A DNA stretch of 64,000 bases from contig OX485804.1 in the NCBI GenBank assembly GCA_950295325.1, positions 57,834,429 to 57,898,428 of the forward strand, in the 5' to 3' direction. Below are positions 23,406-34,013 of this stretch, piece after piece. Source of the stretch: Polytrichum commune (taxonomy: Eukaryota > Streptophyta > Polytrichopsida > Polytrichales > Polytrichaceae). The position numbers and the translations under genes are program-made. Below the pieces are notes generated by a model, which was given only the letters and a program-made list of their open reading frames with translations, searched no databases and was not told the DNA's origin. Numbering within the stretch: the stretch's first letter is position 1; each line of letters opens with the position of its first letter.

Positions 23406-26328
23406 GAATCCCTAAGGCTCATGGACTTAATAAAATCCCAACACTCACTCACTCACTCACTCGGCGTGATATTTGGGGGGTTCAAACAAACTCGAATTGA
23501 TTCGCCCACATTGTTGAAAGTCGCATGCAATCATGATACACCATCTCCATGTGTTTGTTGATGATATGAGCGAAACATGAAGCTTCGGGAATCGTTCATA
23601 GATATCAATGGGGAGAGCCCTCGAGACTAGTTCATCTCATGGCGACCTTACGTCATGGGGCGGTTCCTATTTTATTCTAACCAAATACGTAATATAAAAT
23701 TTTGCATGGCACCTCTCGAGTATGTACCAAGTACATCTACCATGGACGGTATTCTTAACCTTGTCGAGGATTTATAATATTGTAAAGGTGATACCTTGCA
23801 ATTTTAAGAATGTTTATAATTTGATCGTGGAGGAACTTAAGAATGTTCTAGAACATGGGAGTTGGATAAACTTGAACAAAAGACTTGTCAAACATTATAT
23901 TGGATACGAGATGAACATGCGCGATGTCTATGCGTGGACGTTGGGATAAGAGCACTAGAAATTTATGATGAAAACCGATGCGGGAAAACTTATGACAAGT
24001 AATGTGGCAAATACACCACACTGTGCATGATGCTTTTTTTTTGTATAATAATACAACAAACATGCAACATAAAAACATTCACACAAGAGATGCAATCCAC
24101 ATCTCAGTAGAATTCTTGCCATTTCATCACAAATTTTAGCAATTGTATATTTACATGTATATATTTTTAACTCCAGTTTATGCATAAATCTAGATTGACA
24201 TGGAACCTAATCTAGACTTCATTTTTTTCACATACAAATTTACCTACATAATCACACAAACACATTTTGATTCCACCTGAGAAAAATCTAAAGTGAGTGC
24301 TTTCAATTAGGTTGTTTTAGAGGTATCATTTGCTTGAGAGTTTAGGGATTAACTTATTTCTCTAGTCAGTTTTCATGGTATCTTTACGACTTGGTTATTT
24401 GTAGGCGAATAAGTATCATAGTATATTTAAGAATTCGTTAATCCCGGATTTAACAAAAAATCTAATTCTCCATATTAATTTTTGGGTTTTTTAAAGATAC
24501 AATTTCCTAAATTGTCGATTTTCCTTCAAACAATTTAATTAATGCCGAAGTGGTAAAGGTAGTACAATATCATTCACTTGCATTGTAGTTTCATTGTACC
24601 CAACAAAAATCACCCACTAAGAAAACGAGAGCATGAAATTCAACAACCATGTAATCCCTCAAATGTTAATGTAAGCTTGCCATTTGGAACCAATTTCCAC
24701 TCTCAACTAACAACAACACTTGGTTTTTCTTGGACCCAACATACTACCAAACGTGCCGTCTCTTCCACACCGAGCATAGGAATTTTGAAATGTGAAGATC
24801 TACTTATTGACCTTTGGACCCGCCCATGTATCTACCTACAAACATGCCCATCTATCCATCATGGATGCACAACTATCAATACAAGGATCAACCCGAAAGA
24901 TTAATAATAGGTCTTGTGAGGTAACACACAATCAAACATGTCGAAATCGATTAAGGTAAGTGAGTCTTATGCGATCACTCTTACCCTACACCTAGAAGTG
25001 GTATATAAGAAGGCTTGGAGTTAAAGAACAATCTTTTAAAAGATGTGTGTGTCAATAATTGTGGACTATGTCTTGTTTGCTCCAATAATGGACACTATAC
25101 TTGGCATGAAGATATAAACTCTTCGATTTCACCTTGTATAACTTGTGCACCTCGACTCCAATTCCAAATCTTGAAATCACACTTTGTGTGATTCCTAATG
25201 CTAATTGGATGATGCGATTTGCAATATGATATGACTACCAAATTGTATGTGGAGTTGAAAGTGGTTGCAATGGGGTTGCATCTTACATGTTAGCCTTATA
25301 TTTCAATCTCCCCTACTCCAAATTTAAATGTTTGGCCATGGATCCTCCAAGATACTAGCGAAGGCTTGGCTGATGTCAACAAACTCTATTTTGCTTTGTC
25401 GGAACGGCCAGCACATGGAAGTATGTCCTTCCTAATATGGCACACCAACTTCAGTGCCACATTGAATCATATGTTTAGTGCAACATGGGATTGTGGCATC
25501 CTCCAACTGTTTAAAATTTTGGAACAACAAATAAGAGTGTGTTCACTGTTCAATCTTTCCAAAATGTCAAACTGTGGGTACAAGGTGCCAATCTGGCACC
25601 TACCAAATTCACTAAAAGATTGATTTAGTGTGACATGTTAATTAAAGAGGTGTACACGACTTGCCATGCAAAAATCTGAAATTTGGAGGGAGTGTGGGAG
25701 GATCTTTCCATTTTTAAGCAAGATTTGGTGCACTCCCTCTAAATTTTGAAAATGTGGTGTTTTCAATGAGGGATTTCACCTACGTCAAATTTTTACAATT
25801 CTTTTTTCTTGAGAAATATCTAACGTTTATTTAGGTGTGCTTCTAATGATGGTAATTTCAGTTTCTAATTTTAGGTCAGTCAAAAGATAGGTTTTGGTTT
25901 GCAGTGAGCTTTACCTAGATCCACTGGCGATGCCCTAAGGATGTGAGGTGTCCGGGGACTCAACATCCTATTTGCATCTCCCCAACATGTTCCTATGGTT
26001 TTGGATGTTGTTGGTATGTCTGGTGACATAGTGTGTCTTGCTTGAATCTTGCTTATGACATATTTTGCAAATGCTGACACATTGACGTTATCCAGAAAAG
26101 GGACGAGCTAGGGCAAAGAGGGGGGAATAACCCCAAAATTGGACCCATGGACTATTCATGTATATATATATCAATGCACATGCACCATGGACTAAGTCCC
26201 CCCCCCCAACGAATTTAAAGGGGAATTGCCATGGCAGGGTTCCAAAAAACGAGGGTTGCATGTTTGAGGGATGTGACTGGAACAAGAGGTCACCGGTCAC
26301 AAACACACCTTTCGAGGCGTGGAGGAGG
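23406..26328. other. Intergenic, no gene recognised
   Basis: AT-rich, short chance frames only. A small hairpin-like pair around GAGGGAGTG occurs near 25690 and 25735. Open frames of 75-108 codons show no recognisable domain. Confidence 0.45.
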
Positions 26329-26473
26329 ACGAAGAAGAAGAAGAAGAACTCCGGTCCCGCCTAGGGGGCTGGAGTGAATAAAGTGTCTGTTCGTAGGACA
26401 TCCGTGGTCATACCCCAAGGTAGTGGCGTTGGATGTAATACTACTTCACCCTTTGCAGGGAGTAGGCATTATG

Positions 26474-28803
26474 TTAGTAACTAGTGATTTTGCCGTTTAA
26501 CCGGTTTGGGGGGGGGGGGGGGGGAAGTGTGTTGGGTTCATAGATTTTGTTGTTGTTGTTGTTGTTGTTGTTTTTTTTTTTAATTTTAAAATTATGATTT
26601 TGTAAGTCTGTGATGGGTTGTCTATTTTCTATCCGTCTTTTATGGATTAATATTGAGTGTGCGTATTGTATGGCAATTATATTAATTTGTTTGAATGTGC
26701 TCCTAATTTGTGATGTAGGGAGTTTAAGCTTTGTTTCGAGTTCATTCATCGAGGGTATGTGAGTTGTGGCTCTGGCCCCTGATGCTAATACAATAAGTGG
26801 GGCTACGTTCCAACCTCTTGCTATAATATTATTGATGAGTGGTTGATATTTTGTAATTTTAAGTTCTCTTGTTTCAGCAGAGAATCTATCATTGCAGTAT
26901 GTAAATTCAATGAATTGTATAGTAATTGTGGGTGTAGGTGCTTCTGGTGGTGGGGAGTCATATGGGTGGCCTAAGAGGCATATTATGTCGGGTTTGAGCC
27001 TAGCGTTGCAGTGGCATCTTTGGGTGTCGCATGTGCATGGCAGTAACCATGTTGGTATTGTTTTTTCTTGGGGTAGTTCATTGTATGTGCCGGCATTCAT
27101 AAGTATGTAATGTCTTGTTACTTTGTTTGAGACGAGAAGTTTGCGTATTTCCCATACCGCTTTGTTATGTCTATTTGTTATGAGCGCATGGATGTGTTGT
27201 TGTTTACATTTTAGGAGTACATGTAGCCATGTGTTTGCTTCTAGGGAGTTACAAATAGGGCATGTATGGGATGGGTATGCGTTTCTACCAAAGAAGAGTT
27301 GTTTCCGAGCATGTCCCATATATTGTCCGGTTCGGAATTTTATTAGGCATATTTTTTGCCTATCTGTGATGACTGGGTTGTTCCAAAAATCATTTGATAA
27401 TGTTTTGTCTATATCTTTGTTGTCTAGCCATTTGTGTAATTGGTGTGTTTGGGTTGCTATGAGGGCTAGGTTATGTTTTTTGTCATATTTAATGATGTAT
27501 TTCCCAAGGTGTCTAATGGGGCCTTTGTCTGGCGTTTCTTGCATTGAGTGCCACCAACCTTTTTGTAGGTAGTATGGCGTGGGATGGGCATGTTCGTATG
27601 TTGCTAAGGCATCTCTATGGTGTAATTCACATCCCATTTTGGCTAATTTGTCCGCTTGTTCGTTGCCACTTATATTCGTGTGGGCTTTGACTTTATGTAA
27701 TGTGGTGGTTTGTGTACGGGATTGTAACATCCTAATTATAGATTCAAGTATCGTCTTGTCTGGGTGACTGTTGTGTGAGGTTGGGTGTTTCGTTTGTGTG
27801 TTTAGGAGGTATAATACATTAAGACAGTCTGTGAAAATATGTGCGGGTTCATTTCGATATGTGGTAGTGAGGAGGCATAGAGTGTGATGGATAGCCATCA
27901 GTTCTGCTCGTATTATATTTTGGAGTCCTGGTAGTCTTACTGCAATTTTAAGATTTTTAAAAGGGTTATATATGTCGTATCCTGCCTTTTCTCGTCTCCA
28001 AAGTTCTTCGGTTATTGCTTTGGGTGGTATAAATGATCCATCGGTATAGTAGCAAAATTGCGATGGGTATTTGGGGGGTAGGCATATGTCATGATTCGTG
28101 ATTGGTGGAATATTGGTAGTTTGGGACAAGGGTGGGAGGGGCGGATATGTACGTTGAGACCAGTTCTTACTACGGTTTACTGATGTGTTTATTGGTGTGG
28201 GTGGTGCGGTTGTGCTAAATATAGTGGGTATTTGTAAGGATTTGCCAATATTGTGCATGCGACTTACGTATCCTATAGGACCAATGGGCGTGGTTTTGCG
28301 GTGTATACATAATATTCTAATGTCACGATTTTCTGTTCGGAGTTCGATTCGTAGTTCCGGTGGTATTGTGGGTTCATCATATGTAATGGTGTCTGCTTTA
28401 AAGTGTGTGATGACGTGTGAGTCCGGGAAAGGGCCGTCGTGGGGGTTGATGTTATGATACCAATTTGGATCAGTTGTTATAAGTATCGTGATTGTGTCTG
28501 GGTTATTTTTGGCTGCAAGTCTTGCCCAGTGGAGGGCTTGTTGGGTGTCGTTTTCTGTATGTGGATGAGCGTACCCATTGCCTGTCCATTTGTGTTGGAA
28601 TGCCGTTCCTATTGACCCGAAAACTTTGTCTCATGAGAATGTGGAGGCAAACTGTCTTAGCTTGGTAGGGCATGTGACAGGTGATGAGAAGTATGAGTGT
28701 GTGATGTGAAAGGAGTCAATGATATGGTCAAGGATGTCGCTTGGGAGTGTATATTGTGAGAGTTTGAGGGGGTCATTGTGGTACAACTTTTTGGTTTCAG
28801 AAT
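26474..28803 (-). pseudogene. LINE ORF2-like protein: divergent domain, RNase H, zinc knuckle
   Basis: Open from just after an in-frame TGA (28633-28631) to 26474, 718 codons; the reading also runs open upstream of that TGA to the insertion. Numbering from the ATG at 28258, the RNase H core is intact: Y-T-D-G-S with D73, R-A-E-L with E119, F-T-D with D144, and K-A-H-T...N-E-Q-A-D with H193 and D203. This is the DEDD set needed to cut the RNA strand of an RNA-DNA hybrid. A C-P-I-C...H...C knuckle follows (C333, C336, H346, C351), as in LINE proteins after RNase H. About 120 codons ahead of the ATG encode a separate domain discussed in the findings. The last 50 residues run through Asn and Pro repeats made by microsatellite and poly-G DNA, so the native C-terminus is probably lost. 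Confidence 0.8.
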
Positions 28804-28812
28804 AGTCATTTT

Positions 28813-31407
28813 AGAATTTTGATAGGATGTGAATTCATATTGGCACTCAGAATGTGAAATGGACGTTAAAGTAAGTCATTAGTGACCAATTATCCGAAAT
28901 GAGCTAAGGGTGAAACATTTAGTTCATATGAAACAGATCCCAAGAGGAAGAGTCTTTTGGGTAGGGCAATAGACATGTGACCAAGTCGAAGAGCCTTATG
29001 AAATCTGATTCCAAGAGACGAGGTAGTTAATTTAGGGGATATAGAGGAGAAGAGGGAGAGGAGAAAGGAGTACCTCTCGAGAAGAGAGTCTCCTTTGTCT
29101 GGCAGTTTTTGAGCGATTCTAGCCTGGGTGTGAAGCCCTTTGTGAATGAACATTTTACTATACATAATATAATAGCGTGAAGCTCTTCTATCAATTGTGT
29201 GTATGAGAATTGAACTTGTAGTGTTGATGCTTGTGTTGAATCGAGGGAGCCAAAGTGTATTCTTCTTGGTTCGGGAAGAACCTAGGGAGAATCTGTGATA
29301 TCTTACTCTTGTGAAGGGAGTAAGTTATCTGATGTGAGATCGTAATTTCTGTAAGTATATTAGTTACAGAGATCGAGTGTGAAACTCTGGATCGAATTGG
29401 GAATTCTTGAGAAGAGATATCCTGATCCGAATTAGTTCAACCTTAATACCTCAATTGTGCTTGATTGGTGTAATTGGGTGTTAAGAGTGGAACTGTGTGA
29501 AATATATGAAGTGTCTCGAATCCGATATTATTATTTATGACCATACCTCACAAGTGGGATGTGAAATTACATTGTGGGGGAGAACATAAATTAATCTTGC
29601 GAAACATGTAAGAGAAATTTTCGTTACTCTCGAGAAGAGAGAGACAGAAACGTTTACACCTTGAAGCGATTTCAATGAATGTCTTTTGGAAGACTTCAGA
29701 AGCGGTGAATTATAGTGTGAGCCTATTTGAGTATGAGTAGGTGAATGAATACTGAAACTTTGTGAAAGGATCACAGGTACCTCTACTCATGAACCTAATG
29801 GAATTAACATTGGGAGTGATGATCACGAAGAAATGTAACCATAAAACGAGTCGGTAACGCCTAACTCGCAAATCGAAACCTCTAGCTAGATGCAGGGAGG
29901 AAGTATAATAACTGTGTGAACTTTATGTGAGAGAGGACTGGAAAGTGTGTGGGTGCCAAATTGCTCGAACAATTGTCTCAACCAATTTCAACTGTCCTCA
30001 AGATTCCCTGCGTATGTGAACTCCCGAGAAGAGAGAGAATTAATCTTTTAATTGATCTGTGGGCCCTGTGAAGAAATCAGGGTGTGTATTTTCCTGTGAA
30101 AGGAAGATTGAAACTTTGTAAAGGTCCAATCGTTCAAAGGGCAGTCTTACACAATTTCAAAGTAGGAAGCTTCTTGTTGCGTACTCTCTCATGTGAGATA
30201 AGAAGTCGACGAACCCGAGTGAAGTTTAATTGGCTCCCTCTCTGACGCAGGAACATTGTCTGAAAACATACATTATGGATGATAGAAGAATGCCTCCTTA
30301 ATTGATAGAGAGTAAGTTAATTTTTTTCTTTTTATGTGAGTCTCTGTGAAGAAGAGCATTAGCTATCTGTGGAATCTATGAGATAATGGTAACAAATGGA
30401 GAGATGAGATGGTAGAGGAGATCTGCCCCGCGAAGCATTTGATCGAAGATAACGAGCCTGGCGGGGAAAAGGAAGAAGCCGGGTGTGGACGAAGGAGTCG
30501 TGCGAGAGGGAACTAAGCTGCCCTTTAACCCATATTGTTAGGGGGAGCACTCAAAGGCAAGCATAAAAGGAGGAGTGGCCAGCATCACCTTCGAGAACTT
30601 GACGCTGACTTGGTTACTGGTGATTGGCTACTTGTTACTGGTTACTGGATACTAAGACTATGGCCCTCTCTATAAGACGTGACTTGATATTGGTTACTTG
30701 TGACTGTTACTGGTGACTAGACTATGGCCGTGCCGTGCAGACTATGGTCCTACCGATTAGACTCTTACGGTTCCGGTCCGGTTTAGTTCGCTTCGCTTAG
30801 ACTCAGTCACTAGGTTACTGTCACACGTTAGACTTTTGTTAATTTCAATAATTTATTTTAATGCATTCAATTCCACTGTGAAAGTGTTAAGTCTAAAACT
30901 GACTAAGGAAATAATTCATTTCTGTGGTCTTTATCTAATTAAATCAATCACTTAACCATAGGAGGAGTCAAGTGTGAACATGATATCCTTACTAACTGTG
31001 GTATGGCCTATAGTCCTTGGTTACTTCTTTAAAGAGACTATGGTCACCTCAAGGAGTTTTTGCCTTGGGTTTCTGAGACTATGGCGTACTCAAATGTCTA
31101 TGGCTGAGTTGTGACTCCCTGAATTGCAAAACACATTATAAGAGTGATGTTACTGATGAGAGTGGGTTGTGAGGGAGTGACTGATCAATTGCATGTACTG
31201 CTGTGAGTGACCCTTAACCTTAATTGAATCAATCCTAAAGCTCACTCTAGAAATCCTTTTCCATGTGTTTGTTGTTCTAAATACATCTTAATTCTCTTGT
31301 AATCTATCAATTAACTCAATGGTGATCCCTAGATGTAACACCTGACACTCATTTAGTCTTCCCTGTGTGGTTTTCTTAATTGGAACCCAATCTAAAGACC
31401 TATCTAC
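28813..31407. mobile_element. 2.6-kb insertion in the LINE with 9-bp target duplication
   Basis: AGTCATTTT occurs at 28804-28812 and again at 31408-31416. Deleting one copy and everything between joins the two LINE coding parts in frame (K-N-D to Y-S-E) with no stop across the joint. The insertion has no long open frame, no clear terminal inverted repeat, no long terminal repeat and no poly-A tail. A 9-bp duplication is typical of Mutator-like elements but not exclusive to them. The interior is rich in GTGAA and in CGAGAAGAGAG-like motifs, and its right third in GACTATGG and TTACTGG repeats. Confidence 0.8.
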
Positions 31408-31416
31408 AGTCATTTT

Positions 31417-31690
31417 TGGGCAGTTTATATTTATATCGTTGGTCTAGCCATACACCTTCTTTTTCGAATGATTGTGTGGGGGGTTCTAGATCATGGGGTT
31501 TACTTAATGCATTTTGATATTGTTCCCATAGCCATTTCAATATTTGTTCGGGGATGGTAATTAAGTGGCGGCCGTCGTTGTGGAGGAGGACGACATTGGT
31601 ACAAGGGTGCGGTTTGCATGGTTTCGAATGTTGGGTTGGATAGTTTTGGGGGTTGGGTGTTCGTCCCAAGATAGATGCATATTTTTTTGA
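31417..31690 (-). pseudogene. 5' coding segment of the interrupted LINE
   Basis: Minus-strand open segment bounded upstream by an in-frame TGA (31693-31691) and downstream by the insertion. It encodes a Pro/Asn-rich start, then L-L-H-N-D-G-R-H and a helix-like stretch ending K-L-P-K-N-D. It reads directly into the frame at 28803 when the insertion is removed. The upstream TGA plus loss of similarity suggests 5' truncation near 31.7 kb. Confidence 0.7.
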
Positions 31691-31700
31691 TCATTAGCTA

Positions 31701-33612
31701 CTATGCTATGGATTATGGTCATATATTGTGCATGTTTTACAGTCTATCGTCTCTATCTTTCACTATACTCTCTCCAACTTCTCCAATATTGTCCATTGCC
31801 CATATCTTCCTACTCACAACTTGATGTTTGTTAGTGTTCGTGGTGATTTGCTATCGCTAGGAAAGTTTATGTTAGCATCTAAGTTAATATGTTCAACCAT
31901 GTAGTTAATGGTTTGTTGTGTCCTTCAATGATCCTACGTGTCCCTCATGTGTAGTTCAATGTTCTTTGCACCAAATACACGTGTCATGTAATGTCCCTAT
32001 ATGTCCTTCATCCATTGTCAGTGTACTACAAGTTGTGCCTTTGTGTCCTTCAATACCCCCTCATGGCCTTTAATGTCCATTATTTAGATTGAGTATTGTG
32101 ATTAGAATGTATGGTGCTTTTTTGCAGGTGTCCGTAGGGGGTGATGGGAAATCCAAAGGCTTCCATTGTACTACGAAGCAAAATTAAAAGCCATGTGCAT
32201 TGCTCTTTGCAAAGGACAAATACGAGCAAGTTGTAGTAGATGCATATTATCAATCGAGGGCCAAAGTGAAAATAGCGAACAACATCTACCTTACTTCCAA
32301 CTTCATTATAAAACATCACATAAGGATAAGAACACGGTTCCTAACCATAGGATGTTCAATCTCTGCAAGGTTTGTAAGTGAGATAAGACACTCAAGATGT
32401 ATCTTACTTGGGGGCCTGGTGAGCATAGTGAGAAAACGAGGATTGCTCAATAATATGGGAAGGTTTCTTCAACCCGGGTTTAAGTGTTGCATCCCATACC
32501 CAACAACCACCCCCTCTTGACCTAGTTGCATAACCTCTAAGAAATGAACCTCTAAGAAATCAAGGCTACATAATGTTCCCCGCCTCCGAAGAAATGTAAC
32601 TCTTCAATGAAAGCTACAAAACATGACCCAATGTTGGGCCACTTGGCAACGAATACTACACCCAACGTGGTGATGTCACCTCCAGCCTTAAGGTATAAGA
32701 TGAAGGCAAGGAAGCCCCCTCTCAACCCAAAACACAATCCAATGAAGAACATGTTCTCGTGCATAGTATGCATAGTGAGACCCATTCCAACACCAAAGAG
32801 TAGATTCCAAAGTCAACTAACATCCCTCCTTCCATTGATGATTCACAATTATGTGTTGTGAGGCACAACCCTATTATTTAGTCCCATGCACCCCCCCCCC
32901 CTTCACGTGAAGAGTTTGAAGCACAAGCTTGGAGGGATGCCACTTAACTCTTTGGTCAAGCCAACTATAATGCAGTTCTTCCACTTGAAGTGGACATTAA
33001 TGGTCTCTACAATCTCATAACATTGACCGACAAAAAATGATGCCAAATAAGTTGGTTGATGATCTAGATGCATGTGTGCAATACCTTCACTAGCAGTTGG
33101 GGGAGGGGGGAATTGGCCGTGTGTTCGAACAATGGTACCCATATGGTAATACACATGCATGCTCTTCAACATACAAATGTTTGTTTTTCAATTCACATGT
33201 GTTTATTTATAGTACTATGTTTGTTATTCAGTTCCCCTTTTGTTTACATGACATCCCGTGCAGAGCACAAGGACTACAATGGGAACACAATGACCTCTTG
33301 GGTAGGTTAAAGGCATAGGTGAGTTGTTTCAAGTGCAACAACCCACAATCATGCCCAAATGATGCCTCCAGGTGGTTGACGCCACCACATGGCAATGAAG
33401 GTGAGTGCAAGACCATAACAACAAAATACCAACCCCATGCAATGCCACTACCTATTTGGGTTTTAATGCACCATGTATGGGTGATAGAAAACCCACACAT
33501 CCCATCTGCCATCCTTAGCGATTGCAAGAGCTTGGAAAACCAACCACTGAAAACTCCTCTACCCAAAATGCATACTCTCAACAAAAAAAACAAGAAAACG
33601 GTAGAACCGTGA
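31701..33612. other. Intergenic, no gene recognised
   Basis: AT-rich with chance frames of up to 106 codons on both strands. A run of about 10 C occurs near 32889. No paired termini or recognisable domain. Confidence 0.45.
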
Positions 33613-34013
33613 GGCTTTGTCCTTTACTATGAAAGACTACGATTGTAGTTGTCCACTTTGCTCATGCCAATCCATGGTTATTCACTATACCAAACCTTTC
33701 TTGGATTTTGAGCACCTTCTTCTTGAATGCGGGTCAAGGATTGAAGCTACTCATTTATCACTCAATTTTTTAAAAATGAATAATCAAGAACTGCCGAAAT
33801 AACTATAGTTAACTAGACTTCTTTCAATGCATTTTAGGGAGCAATTATATATATATATATACATAGAGAGAGAGAGAGAGAGAGTCCACATTAAATAAAG
33901 TGGACCAAAAATAACAAGAACAAGTAATGTCCAAGTGTGAATGCAAAGTGGTTAAGAAATTTGCTCTTGAAACGAAGAAGTTGATGCATAGGCTTTGTCC
34001 TACAGACAGAGCC
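33613..34013. mobile_element. Inverted copy of the 13.1-kb nested repeat
   Basis: Reads as the reverse complement of 13114-13529 over its whole length (for example TCCTTTACTATGAAAGACTA at the left and CCTACAGACAGAGCC at the right). The microsatellite inside differs: TA followed by GA at about 33848-33884, instead of TG then TA. The 61-codon frame with a C-x2-C...C pattern lies in this repeat and is not a gene. Confidence 0.75.

Larger units (their letters stand above)
26329..31700 (-). mobile_element. LINE-type retroelement fragment (5' truncated, interrupted)
   Basis: A non-LTR retroelement remnant on the minus strand. From 5' to 3': about 0.28 kb of coding sequence (31690-31417), an unrelated 2.6-kb insertion, then coding sequence to 26474, a 3' UTR, and a GAA-repeat run at about 26331-26348. 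The first segment resembles the linker that precedes reverse transcriptase in L1-like ORF2 proteins (x-D-G-R-x-L-I-T-I-P-E-Q-I). No reverse transcriptase motif was found in this window. A decayed second copy lies at 44.4-46 kb. Confidence 0.75.

Noticed and set aside
26892-27767. Plus-strand frames of 62-149 codons at 26.9-27.8 kb
   Set aside because: They are antisense to the RNase H coding sequence, whose catalytic motifs are on the minus strand.
28813-31407. Insertion considered as an LTR retrotransposon derivative
   Set aside because: No repeated ends, no TG...CA boundaries and a 9-bp rather than 4-6-bp duplication.
33617-33802. Plus-strand frame with C-P-L-C and E-H-L-L-L-E-C, like a LINE zinc knuckle
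   Set aside because: It lies inside a non-coding repeat shared with 13.1 kb, where the equivalent sequence is not open in the same way. No RNase H motifs precede it.
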